A stretch of 20,658 nt of DNA from Chromera velia (taxonomy: Eukaryota > Sar > Chromeraceae), in contig JAHBMJ010002273.1 of NCBI GenBank assembly GCA_018398765.1, positions 1 through 20,658 on the forward strand, given 5' to 3'. Under the pieces are notes generated by a model. It saw only the letters and a program-made list of their open reading frames with translations. It was not told where the DNA came from and did no database searches. Below, piece after piece: positions 10,823 through 20,410 of this stretch (positions are counted from its first letter, which is position 1; each line of letters starts with the position of its first letter). Position numbers and translations under genes: made by a program.

Positions 10823-12013
10823 GTGTGTGTGTGTGTGTGTTCTGTCTTTTTTCTTTCACGCCGCCGTATTTCCACGGTGTCCTCTGCTGAATGTGTGTGC
10901 GGGAAAGCAGGCGCACCAGTTGGCTTTTTGTCCTGCCTTTATCTGTACATACCAACGAAAGCTAGCTGGCTGTCTCTCAGAGTCTCTGTCATTCGGTGGG
11001 TTCTCGAGCGTGGCGTGGTGTCTTTTCCCAGAGCCACCCACTCTTCTTTCTGCTTCCGATCTCGCTGGATGGAATGTTTGTCCCTGTCTGTGTGACTCGC
11101 AGGAGCGACCGGAAGGCGCATGACAGCGACGACGAGGAGTTTGATGAATTCGGAAGAAAAAAGAAAAAGAAGAAACCAAGTGAGTCCAGAAGAAAACAGA
11201 AAAATAGGCGCAAAAGAGGACCAAGACGAAGAACGAGAGGGGGATGGAGAAAGCTAGACAGCTAGACTCAATCATTTTTATTCATATGGAGTTGGATGGC
11301 GATGAAATAGACGACACCGATCGGGGCTCCCTTACGCACCGGCTGTCTCCAGCTCTTTCCCCTTTGGGGTGCTTTCCTTTTGCTGCGCGGGGGGTGCTTT
11401 CCTTTTGCTGCGCGGGGGGTGCTTTCCTTTTGCTGCGCGGCTTTGAGGTTCCGTCCTTTGTTTGTTTGTGTGGTGCTGCACAAACTTACTCGTGACTGTT
11501 TGCAGTTGCGCCAGTTGGAGGTGGCGGGGCACTGGGGGGCAGGTCTGCGTTTCCTTCAGCGGCCACGGGAAGGGAGCGGGAGAGGGAGAGGGGACCTTTC
11601 GATGCAGACGGGGGCAGAGGCCCGAACGAGTCCAGTAGGGGGATGGGTCGTGGAGGATATGGAGGGGGGGGGAGGTATGAGGGAGGGGGTAGGGACAGAG
11701 AAAGGGATAACTGGAGACGCCGAAGCAGGAGCAGAAGCAGAAGTGAGTTCTCTCTTGAATTTATTTTCTTCCTCTGCGTCCTCGATTGTTCTGTTTTCTT
11801 GTCTCTTCTTTCGGTTGTTTCTTGCTTTTCTGGTTTTCTTTCTTTTGGTCATTTTCATTCCTGCTGTCGCTTTCCTCGATTTGCTTCTCATAGTGTGCAG
11901 ATTATGATTTCCGTTCAGACTCCTTCTCCGCCAAAACGTTTTGCGTGAGAGCGACAGTATCTCAGTCGATCGCAGTCCACAAAAAACAAGAAGACACTGA
12001 TGACGTCAGATAA
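8320..12013 (+). CDS. ZRANB2: ZRANB2-like splicing factor, two RanBP2-type zinc fingers (ten exons)
   Basis: Model exons: 8320-8326, 8431-8488, 8669-8674, 8983-9101, 9530-9575, 10202-10274, 10679-10728, 11103-11179, 11506-11742, 11901-12013; 261 residues. Every junction is in phase. Finger 1: W18, C20, C23, C34, C37 (GDWPCGSCGNMNFAKR). Finger 2: W75, C77, C80, C91, C94 (GDWPCPSCGNVNWAKR). Both match W-x-C-x2-C-x3-N-x6-C-x2-C. Then come GRGGGHFDLQDP, an acidic stretch and DEFGRKKKKKK at about 134-144, the hallmark that follows the fingers in ZRANB2. A Gly/Arg-rich region ends in RRRSRSRSR, a short RS-like tail. Known members are nuclear, bind GGU-containing single-stranded RNA and influence 5' splice-site choice. 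The start ATGGCA with donor A|GTATGT was chosen because it joins in phase to exon 2. An intron lies at the same position (before the second Cys, phase 2) in both fingers, which suggests finger duplication with its intron. The least certain parts are the microexon, the donor at 9102 and the last exon. In the last exon a second acceptor at 11918 keeps the same frame, and a further donor is possible at 11945. Confidence 0.85.
8519..8632 (+). repeat. 57-bp tandem duplication in intron 2 of the ZRANB2-like gene
   Basis: Two head-to-tail copies (8519-8575 and 8576-8632) differ at one base in the first 54 and then diverge at the junction. The copies begin TGCATGCTTGCTGATTTGG. The high identity suggests a recent duplication. 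It lies between exon 2 and the predicted microexon. Confidence 0.95.
8669..8674 (+). other. ZRANB2: Predicted 6-nt microexon CTGCGG of the ZRANB2-like gene
   Basis: Exon 2 ends in AG after GDWPCG, and exon 4 opens with G AAC ATG. Direct joining gives Arg-Asn and lacks the second zinc-binding Cys. Between them, a strong pyrimidine tract ending CTTGCAG precedes CTGCGG, which is followed by GTCTGT. Including these six bases gives Ser-Cys-Gly-Asn, restoring the exact finger consensus and matching finger 2 (Ser-Cys-Gly-Asn). The next possible donor, four bases later, breaks the frame. The same intron position precedes the second Cys of finger 2. Predicted from sequence only. Confidence 0.7.
9760..9836 (+). 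repeat. TC dinucleotide and TTTC tetranucleotide tract, intron 5 of the ZRANB2-like gene
   Basis: TTTC units flank a run of about twenty TC repeats, followed by more TTTC units. It lies inside intron 9576-10201, and the transcript strand is pyrimidine-rich. Confidence 0.9.
10478..10618 (+). repeat. TTTC/CTGT microsatellite block, intron 6 of the ZRANB2-like gene
   Basis: Runs of CTTT are interrupted by CTGT runs (about 10531-10543 and 10592-10618) and a short TC run, all within intron 10275-10678. The intron ends TCTCTGCAG just before exon 7. Confidence 0.9.
10735..10840 (+). repeat. TC run followed by TG run, intron 7 of the ZRANB2-like gene
   Basis: Starts six bases after the donor GTCAGT at 10729. 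About 53 bp of mainly TC repeats is followed by about 50 bp of mainly GT repeats with a short GTAT interruption near 10813-10820. Confidence 0.95.
11366..11440 (+). repeat. 25-bp minisatellite, three perfect copies, intron 8 of the ZRANB2-like gene
   Basis: Unit GGGGTGCTTTCCTTTTGCTG plus CGCGG, present at 11366-11390, 11391-11415 and 11416-11440 with no mismatch. It lies within intron 11180-11505, upstream of the large Gly/Arg-rich exon 9. Confidence 0.97.
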
Positions 12014-13666
12014 GAAAGGAGTGCACGCGAATAATCCGCCCGAGATGATGCCTGCAGGTCCTCCCGACAGACGCGGGGGACTCTACCGGCAGTGATTGAT
12101 GCGTGGATCGCCTAATGGATTGACGGAGGGAACGGCAAAAGAGATTGAGGCGATAGAGTGGGCAGGAAAGCACTGCAAGCATAGGTGGAGGTGTCTGTCC
12201 TGCATGGGGTGTAGACCCCATTTGTTGTGTTGTGCGTGTGCATGGGGTCTTGAGTCTGATCGAGTGCTTGCATGCGGCAGACTCCTTTTGTGCACCACAG
12301 AGTTGTTTGATACTGGGATCGGGAACAAGTGGTCCTTGGTGCTAGCCTTGGTGACAGTACAGAAAACTCTTTCCGGCATCACTTCCGATTCCAATATGAA
12401 AAGTCCTTCTCTCCAGCGGTCCGTCATCCCATGCCTGGAGTTACGTCAGCCTGAGGCAGGTACTCATCTAAGGCAGGTACTCGTGCTGCCATCAATTTGT
12501 TGTGGTCAAAGAGGCTGCCCAGGCTGGAATAGTGCTAGGAACTAGGCTAGGAATAGAGCTGGACCTCTCAGCTGGTGGCGCAGTAAACTGAATGCTAGAG
12601 TGAAATTCTCAGTGAATCTAGTAGTGAATATTGTTTATTCATATTTATCTAGATATTTATACACAAGTTCCGAGACAACCCCATAGAAGCAAGTAAACAG
12701 TGCGAACATGTAACTTAGTTAAGGTCATTTTCGCTTAGATTTTGATATGCTTAGCTTTTCCCAGAAATTTTATAGATTGTATAGAAGTATATAGAAGCAC
12801 GGTTACTATAGAACTAAGTATAGAACAGTATACAACATGTGAATGCCAAGCTGCTAGACGAGTGTGGTGTTAGGTGTGGTCTAGGTGTAATATGAGGAAA
12901 ACAAAATCTATACGTCCTAGTATACGTCATAATCCCGGATGAGGTGAGAGTACGCAGGTCAAACTTAGTCAAACTTCAAACCACTCCCTGTAATTCCATA
13001 CACATTCCTACTAGCATTCCTAAAAAAGTGTAATACTATGTGAAATCGTATACATTACTATCGTTAAAAAAACTTTTTTTATGGCTAGTTTTTCCTTATT
13101 GCATACACTTTCTATTAAGTTTCTAATTTAAAAACGAAAAAGGTTTTATAGTTAGATTCACATTGTTAATATATTCTAAAAAATTTTTTTTATGGTTGTT
13201 TAAATTAAGAGTCGATTCAAACTGTGACCGACAGTGGTGCCTGTCGATCAACAGCCACACTGATTGAACCGTGACTTGCATTCGGCTTGAATGCTAATGA
13301 GCCATAAGCCTTTTGCCCCCCGTAACTAGCTCCGCACTTTGTACACAGCCATGCACCACACCGATCGACGAGATTGCAATTCGAGTCGACCGGTTTAATA
13401 AAGTTTGAAGTCAAAATCCTCCACTCGCATTCTGTACCGATCGATTAATAAATTTCTCTCCTCCCAGTGAACAAGCACAACCAAAGCCCGGGCCCCTTCT
13501 GGTCTTGTCCGAGCGGCGAGCGTTCCCCCAGCGATGCCCCTCTACCTCCCTCTCCCCTTTTCTTAACTTCGCTTCCTGTCTTTGAAGTCTTCCCCTTTCT
13601 CCCTTGTTCCCCCCCACCTCCCCTTTTCCCCTGTATACATCTCCCAAACTCCCCCGTCCCCTCTCT
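12014..13666. other. Convergent intergenic spacer, no gene supported
   Basis: Lies between the stop of the plus-strand ZRANB2-like gene and the stop of the minus-strand dynein gene, so it should contain both 3' UTRs. Visible items: a short perfect hairpin ATGGGGT-gtag-ACCCCAT at 12204-12221; a direct repeat AGGCAGGTACTC near 12453-12482; the AT-rich island listed separately; and AATAAA hexamers on the plus strand near 13395-13400 and 13446-13451. The hexamers would be far downstream for the ZRANB2-like transcript. The 149-codon open frame at 12096-12545 has no recognisable domain. Confidence 0.6.
12540..13205. other. AT-rich compositional island of unknown origin
   Basis: This stretch is clearly richer in A and T than the flanking sequence, and it lacks the GAAA/CAGA simple repeats found everywhere else. 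It has local echoes: several TATAGAA-type words at about 12770-12835, TCAAACTT repeated at 12958-12978, and two A-run/T-run/ATGG motifs near 13065-13084 and 13177-13195. I found no coding region, no clear terminal inverted repeat and no target-site duplication. It may be an old insertion or simply an unexpanded spacer. Confidence 0.6.
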
Positions 13667-14575
13667 TCAATCATCGAGCTGAGTGAGGAGTGCGACTCCT
13701 CTCTTTGTCCAATATTTCTCCGAGTGCTGCTTGGCCATTGGGACCTTCATAGTCAGCACAAAGTTCGTCGAGTGGCCTGTGGTCGACAACGTTCCCTTCC
13801 GGAGGGACGTCTTGTACACGGGACAATGATACACGTGGGCGTTTTCGTCCACAGACTTCTGCTCATTCGGACGCAGCCACACCATCGGCATGGGGGAGTA
13901 GAGGACCTTTGGGAGCGACTCCCCAACCGTTCCCTTTGGGGCCTCTCTGGTGGCCTCCGGGGCCTCCAACCACCTCGCACCGTCCATGAAGAGCCCGTAG
14001 ACGTAGCAGCCGGTCTCAGGTTTGGCTTCAACGTTTTCCTGCAGAACAAATGACCCAAATGCATCAGGAAAGAAAAGAAAAAATAAAACTCAAACATCCT
14101 CACAACTGAGTGAAGAGAGGAGAGAAGCGAAGAACACTTTCAATAAAGGAACGGGCATAAGAAAGCAGAACCGAATGAAAGAAAGGAAATTTAAAGAGAA
14201 GAGCGCAGGTCTGTCTGTATTTCGATTCTCAAAACCGTTCCTCTCTATCTCTCTGCCTATTTATCAGACCTTCTCTCAGTTTTTGAGCCTGCTTGTCCTT
14301 TAGTTTTGTCCCGACGGAATGCTTATCTATTCATCTATCCGTCCACCCATTCATTCATTCATTCATTCATTCACGATAGGTCACTTAATCAAGCAGCCAG
14401 TCAGCCAGTCCATCTGCCCGAGTGTCTTACTTTTGAGCGCTCTGTTTAAAGAAATTCTTTTTTTTCGATTCAAGCACAAACGTTTTCAACCACTCTATGT
14501 TTTCGCCCCTGCACTCAATGTGAAGTTGTCCGTCTATCCATCCATGCATCCATCCATCCATCTATCTCTCTCCCC

Positions 14576-14617
<42 letters not shown>

Positions 14618-14658
14618 CTGTCTGTCTGTCTGTGTGTCTCTCTCTCTCACCTCTTTCT

Positions 14659-14743
<85 letters not shown>

Positions 14744-14756
14744 CCAGACAGCCAGC

Positions 14757-14799
<43 letters not shown>

Positions 14800-17700
14800 C
14801 CAGCCAGCCAGACAGACAGACAGACAGACAGCCAGCCAGCCAGACAGACAGCCAGCCAGCCAGCCAGCCAGCCAGACAGCCAGACAGCCAGCCAGCCAGC
14901 CAGCCACCCAGCCAGCCAGACAGACAGACAGACAGACAGACAGACAGCCAGCCAGCCAGACAGACAGACAGACAGACTGACCTTTGTCATCGAAGAGTGC
15001 AGCATTTCAAAGTCGTACACCAACTCGTCGATGGGAAGTTGCCTTGCCCTCGCAAAGTTCTGGAGGGTGCCGGAAAGGAACGACTGCGTGAAGTAGAACC
15101 CCGAGATCCAGTACGAGTGGGGGGGACCCTCATCTATCCACTTTTGAAGAAACGCCAACCGTGATCGAAAATCCTCAACCCATGAGGCCAGAGGCTTCAG
15201 ACTTGGGTATGCAACCTTCGACCATGCCGAGGGCACTCTATTTGAGAAGAGCGCAGAGCCGACTTCCTCTAGTTCGGGAGTCAAAAGGACAAGACCCTTG
15301 ATTGCCTTCTGAACGTCTTTTAAAGTTCGAAGAACGACTGTAATCACCCGATTGAATCGGAGCAGTTCCTGCACCAACACCGTGTTCATAGACTCTTCGT
15401 ATGTGACTGGGAACTTCTTTTGCACGAATGGGATGTCGAAAGGCTGAGGGATCGTTGCCTCAATGCTCTTTGCTGTTGCCCCGAAGACTTCTTCAGGGGT
15501 GACCTTTTTCGGAGGTGTTTTTGCTCTTTCCTCCTTTTCTTCCCCTCCTTCCTTCCCCCCTGCTTGCGGCCCTGACGCAGATGCGGTCTCTTTCGGCATC
15601 AGCGGGAGTGCCAGCCTCAGGAGTGTGGTGGCCTCTGAAATGGCCGCTGTGAGGTTGGCGTTGGCATGAAGACCGAAAATTTCGGGTGTCTCATTGAGGG
15701 GGAGGGACCTCACGTATGCCAAGTGAGCTTCGGTGTCTCCCTCTGGAGCGTAGTAAATTTGTGAGGGAGAGAAGTAATAACGATTCTCGGGGGTGTCTGA
15801 AATGATATCGGGGCTGTAAAAGTCAGTGAGGATGTGCGAGATGAGTCTTCTGTCGTGAATGTCCGTCACTCTCCCTCCATAGTTCGCCTCTGCAGCCATG
15901 TAATTCAGGGCTGCCCAGGGTACCTCCTTGTCCTGGTACTCGTTGAGGAAAATTTTCAACTGGGACGTGCAGATCTCCTTGTCAGATTCCGAAAATTCGT
16001 ACGGAATGTTCCACCCTAGGGCCCCGTATTTTCGTCTCTCCAGAATGAGGCCATGAAAGAAACAGAGACCAAAAAGGAGTTTTTTCCATTTATGACGGGT
16101 CACATGGTCTTCCTGCAGTAACAAACGAACAAGAAAGAAAAAAAACAGATTTGAAAACAGAGGTTTTTGGAGTGAATGAAATGGTCTCCAGGAAGTTTCC
16201 TCCCTTTTTCTCTCATCGGTCGATCGCACAAATATCCCTCGACCTCCTAGCTTCATTTTGCCACAGAGATGCGCACCTAGTTTCCGTCTCAGAAAGTCTT
16301 TTTGATCAAAGCCCTTCTGAACCACCATTCCTCTAGCCCGACAGTTCTCTCCCTCCGTCTTTGACTCTGTCTCTGTCTCTGTCTATCTGTCCGAACAGAT
16401 AGTGAGACAATCAGTCTGTCTGTCTGCCTGCCTGTCTGTCTGTTCAAGTCGCGGGAAGAAAGAAAGTGACAGATGAATGAGCTGTAAAAGATTTTTCGCC
16501 TCTCTCAACACAACATAGAGGAAAAAGAAAGTCACTTTTGACTCTTGACTAAGTGACCAAGCGACCGACCAGAAAATCTGCACTGAAGGAGAGATATGAC
16601 CTCACGAGGTTCGCACGGAGTCCCTTTGGAGGTTCGTTGGTCATTTTGATTCCGTTTTGGAGAATTGAGACAGGAAATTTGTCCGACGGCATGGCGGTCA
16701 ACCAGAGCCGGAAATCATTTGAGGTCTCTGCAGGGAGTTCCTCGATGATTTTCTCCAAAATGGGCAGAAACGAAACCGCAAGGTGGCAGTTCTGCAGAAC
16801 CACCCAACCGCCCTCCGAGACTGCGAGCCTGATCGCTGCACATGGAAAAGAGAAGAAACGAAAACCCACATACACATGCACTCACTCACGCACACACGCG
16901 CAGATGGACAGACAGGTAAATCGATAGATAGATAGATAGATAGATAGGTAAGAGATAGAGAAAGAGGAAAAGAGGAAAGAATCAAGAGGCGGAAAAAAGG
17001 AATAAAATGCATAACACAAAAGGGGAGCGTGTTCAGTCCGATCATGACAGACAAGGAGGATCGCAATTATCTTGTGACTGCCAGCTCGCGGTGTCTTGTG
17101 TTTGTGTTTGTGGAAAGATTGGCTTTTCCGTCCTTTTTGTTTTTGGGTTAGTTCTTCAAGACAGAAAGAACTAACCCTCCTCTGCCTTTGGTCCTTGTCC
17201 CTGCCCGAGTGAGATCGCGTTCAGCCTGTCTCCTCCCATTGACTTTGCAGTGGCCAGTTTTTGAAGTTCTGCCATAGGGTCCGCCCCTGGAGAGAGCACG
17301 AACAGGAGCGGAGTTCTGTTCGTTGCTCCTGCGTACGAAGCTTCGAGGTCGAACGACGGCGGCTCCAGGAAGAAACGGCCTGCGAGAAAAAAAGCAAAGA
17401 ATAAACATTCTTGTCAACACAGAGAGTGCCCAGACTTCACAAACATAAAAACAAGCCTCGGAGTCAGGATGGTGGAGAAAACGGCGTAGAGATTTTAGGT
17501 GTGCCGAAATGTGAAAAAAGAAAAGACGGCTTCATTGTCAGACAGAGCTACAGACCTAGTTTATCGTCGATGAGATCCTGAATGGCCGTGATGACGAAAT
17601 CTGTTCGGATGGCCAGGAGCACGAGGGCCCTCTCCAGAGGCGTCGCCTTTGCCGTCAGATCACCGGGCCATGGAACGAACTGTGCCTGTCCCCCCTCTTC

Positions 17701-20410
17701 GGTCTGTATGCCTCTGGGGTCGGCTGAATCAAAAACTTTCTTCCATCCGTCAATGTTCTCAACGAACTTCTTTGGGAATCCCTCAAAAATCCCACCCAGG
17801 TTTCCGAGCTCAAGAACACGCTTCCATGTTGGCTCGGTTACCCAATCGGCCGCCGGTTTCGGCTCGTCAAATGATTTGCCGGAAAGCCCCCCCATGAGGA
17901 AGAGACGCAGGAAGGGAAAGTTTAGCTCGGAATCGACGAGTTGCATTCGAATGGCAAGCAGGAAGGAGAAAAGAAGCTTGTCTTTCTCAAACAGAGACCT
18001 GCAGAGATAAGCAGAAAGACACACAAAGGAACAGAACGACAATTTCATCTTGCATGGTCTCTTTCCAGGTGGGGAGAACCGACAAACAGAGAGATAAACA
18101 AATGCATGCACAAAGACTGTCTCCGAGGATAAATGCAGCCAATGTCAAAGAGACTCGATGTTATCATATCTGACGGACCCACCTGCACACGTTGCTGTAA
18201 AGGAGTTCCAAGAAAGTTGAGTTCAGAGCCGCCAGCCTTTTTTGGAGTCTCTGCTCTGCAGTTCCCCCCGAGCTTTTCTCTGGCTTCTCCGCCTTCCGAA
18301 TGGCAGCCAGATAGACGGAGGTGAACCACTCGAGTGAGTATTGGTACATCGGGTCCACCTGAAACAACGTGAATGAGTGGAGTGGAGTGGAGTGCACACA
18401 GGCGGAACGACAAACTCTCTCTCTTTCCGCCTCTATCTCTCTAGGATTCTCACTTTACCCCCTCTGGTATGAACAGATCTCGATCCAGTGAAGAAATTCT
18501 GACTTTCATTCAAGGTGTGAATAGAGAAATGCAAAGCACATGGAGCAAACACACGTACAGAGATGAGACTACTTCACTTGTTTTATTGCTGCCGTCAGTG
18601 AAGGAACGAGGGCGAAAGACAAGATGGGGGACGTGACGGAAGCAGGGAAATCACTTGGGTGAGTAAGCCTCGGGGTGTGAACAAAACAGCCCACGTCCTC
18701 TGGCTGACTGACTGACTGACTCACGTGTCCCATGTCCGCAACAACGAAGAACAGTTGCGCAACCCTCATCGCCACCGGCTTGTAGTTCTGCCTCGTCTGC
18801 TGAACCTGCGCCTGAGTTTTGGCCTGATCGACCATTTTCTCCTCGATTCTTCCTGAGGTGATCTTGGAAGCACTGAGGGTGTCGATGAGGTCTTCGTCGT
18901 CCAAAATGTTGCCCTGCAGAGAGAGAGAGAGAGAGAGAAAATTAAATTAATTCAAAGAGCGGAAGTGACAAACTCCGTTCATACGTTTAAAAAGCCATTG
19001 AGAAAGTTAGGATTTATTTTGAACAGCTGAGCAGCCACGTAGAAACGAATAAAAAGAGATTGGACGGAAAGAAAAACATGCAATCTTGAGGGACTTTGAG
19101 GGCAAAACAAAATGAAGGGCTCCACGCTGGCGTGTTGCTCATCTCTCATATACAAAATTCTCAGCCGTATGCATGCCCTCCCTGGCGCTTCGCTGATTCG
19201 CCGTGGGTGAAGAGAGGATGGTCTCTCAGACTTTTGTCTGAACTTTCATTCAACGTGGCGTCTCTTTCGTGCAAACGCTCTCTCTGACACAATCAGTTCC
19301 CCTGACTGCCTGACTGACTGACTGACTGACTGACTGACTGNCTGACTGACTGACTGACTGACTGACTGACCTTTGACTGTGAGAGGAGTCTGAGGATTTT
19401 GTCTTCCAGTTCTTTCAAACTTCTCTTTGACTCCGCCGACTCCACCACCAGTCTGACTCTCTTCTCCTCTACTGCCGGCTCTTCCTCCTTCACGAGCATC
19501 GCCAGAAGCTGATCTTCTAGACCGTCAGCAGTCACCACGAAGTTCAGGAGGGTGACCTGGAGGAACACGTTCGTTCAAATGAAGAAAGAGGCTCAATCAA
19601 TAGAAGGGAGGCATAAACCGCAAATTCATTGCATATTATCGTTCTGAGTGGGGATGACAATAAGTTTCTGTGTGTCTGTGAAAGTCTGCGCGTTTGCGTG
19701 AATATGCTGCTAGATGTATCTTCACTGCCTGAGTCTCTTTTGCCAATGTAGGGACGTTTGATGGAGACATCCACTTTTGCTTTTCAAAGGAAAGCGGAAA
19801 ACAAAAAAAAACCGCGAAAATCCTTCCGCTTGTTTATCTAAAGAAATATCGATTCCTTGGCCACCCTTCACATTTCGATCACAAAGAGGCGACGGACCTC
19901 AACGCAAACTTCGGGCGCGTAGTGTGGATTTGGAAGCTTTGTGGTGAGGTAGAGTCTGAAGTCTTTAGAGTATTCGATCTGTTGGTCTCCCAGTCGAATC
20001 ATCATCACAGATCCCATCTTGAAGACTGCCTTTTGAAGAAGGGGTTGGAGAAGCGGGTCCAGATGCTCCCCCACATTCTCAAACAAAACTGGAACACCTT
20101 GAGAGACGCACATCTCAAGAGCACGCGCATAGTCTTGAGAGAAGCGGAGGACCTTCAAGGTCGGTTGAGCAGACGCTTTCTCATCCCCTCCTCCGCCTCC
20201 ACCTCTTCCCTTTTTGTCTGCCCCTCCTGCCCCTTGAGGCCCTCCCCCCTCTTCGCATTTGATCCATTTGTTTGCCTGAAGTTGAGGATCGATCATCAAG
20301 GGCCACCTCCTGGAGTTGGACATGATGATAGCGTTGTCAAGGGAGAAGGAATCGTTAGGCAATTTGTTGATCACCCACTGCTGGATCTTCACAGGGTCAC
20401 CCACGATGGA
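13667..20410 (-). CDS. Axonemal inner-arm dynein heavy chain, 3' part (DNAH7-like), nine exons, 5' end beyond window
   Basis: Exons in transcript order: 20410-19898, 19556-19371, 18913-18725, 18358-18183, 17998-17556, 17379-17176, 16835-16570, 16112-14982, 14038-13667; 1159 residues to TGA, all junctions in phase. The product is a force-generating ATPase of the ciliary axoneme. In order: GDPVKIQQW and [19 protein letters not shown] (end of AAA5); [27 protein letters not shown] and [49 protein letters not shown] and SLGQGQGP (AAA6 side); [95 protein letters not shown]; finally [20 protein letters not shown]. Wording is closest to single-headed DNAH3/7/12-type chains. Residues 53-84 hold a Gly/Lys/Asp-rich insertion where relatives have a short loop. 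A charged Glu/Lys/Pro linker lies between the EIFGLHANA and MNTVLVQE blocks. The stalk and AAA1-4 must lie to the right of the window. Confidence 0.93.
14579..14980. repeat. Compound microsatellite: TC, GT/CTGT, then CAGA/CAGC array in the last dynein intron
   Basis: A TC run (about 14579-14609) and a CTGT stretch are followed from 14660 by about 320 bp of CAGA units interspersed with clusters of CAGC. The right end touches the dynein donor: on the minus strand exon 8 ends AAAG|GTCAGT and goes straight into CTGT units. The intron is 14981-14039. Confidence 0.95.
16411..16444. repeat. CTGT/CTGC repeat in dynein intron 7
   Basis: TCTG-type units with two CTGC variants, within the intron between exons 16835-16570 and 16112-14982. 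Confidence 0.85.
16922..16948. repeat. GATA tetranucleotide repeat in dynein intron 6
   Basis: About six perfect GATA units within intron 17175-16836. Confidence 0.95.
18705..18724. repeat. TGAC repeat abutting a dynein donor site
   Basis: On the minus strand exon 3 of the visible set ends GGACAC and the intron begins GTGAGTCAGTCAGTCAG, so the microsatellite starts within the donor site itself. Confidence 0.9.
19303..19370. repeat. TGAC array (about 15 units) beginning at a dynein donor site
   Basis: From 19311 to 19370 the sequence is a TGAC tandem array, perfect except for one ambiguous base (N) at 19341. Read on the minus strand, it starts at the donor of exon 19556-19371 (AAAG|GTCAGTCAG). 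Every unit therefore repeats a potential GTCAGT donor. The N suggests the array was hard to sequence, so its true length may differ. Confidence 0.95.

Noticed and set aside
12096-12545. 149-codon plus-strand frame downstream of the ZRANB2-like stop
   Set aside because: No recognisable domain. It overlaps a minus-strand frame of similar length and sits where a 3' UTR is expected.
14660-14980. Regularly spaced repeats resembling a repeat-spacer array
   Set aside because: The unit is a 4-bp tandem with no unique spacers, so this is a microsatellite and not CRISPR.
14612-15096. Open frames encoding Asp-Arg-Gln-Thr repeats
   Set aside because: They come from the CAGA/CAGC array in the last dynein intron and run into the antisense of a dynein exon.
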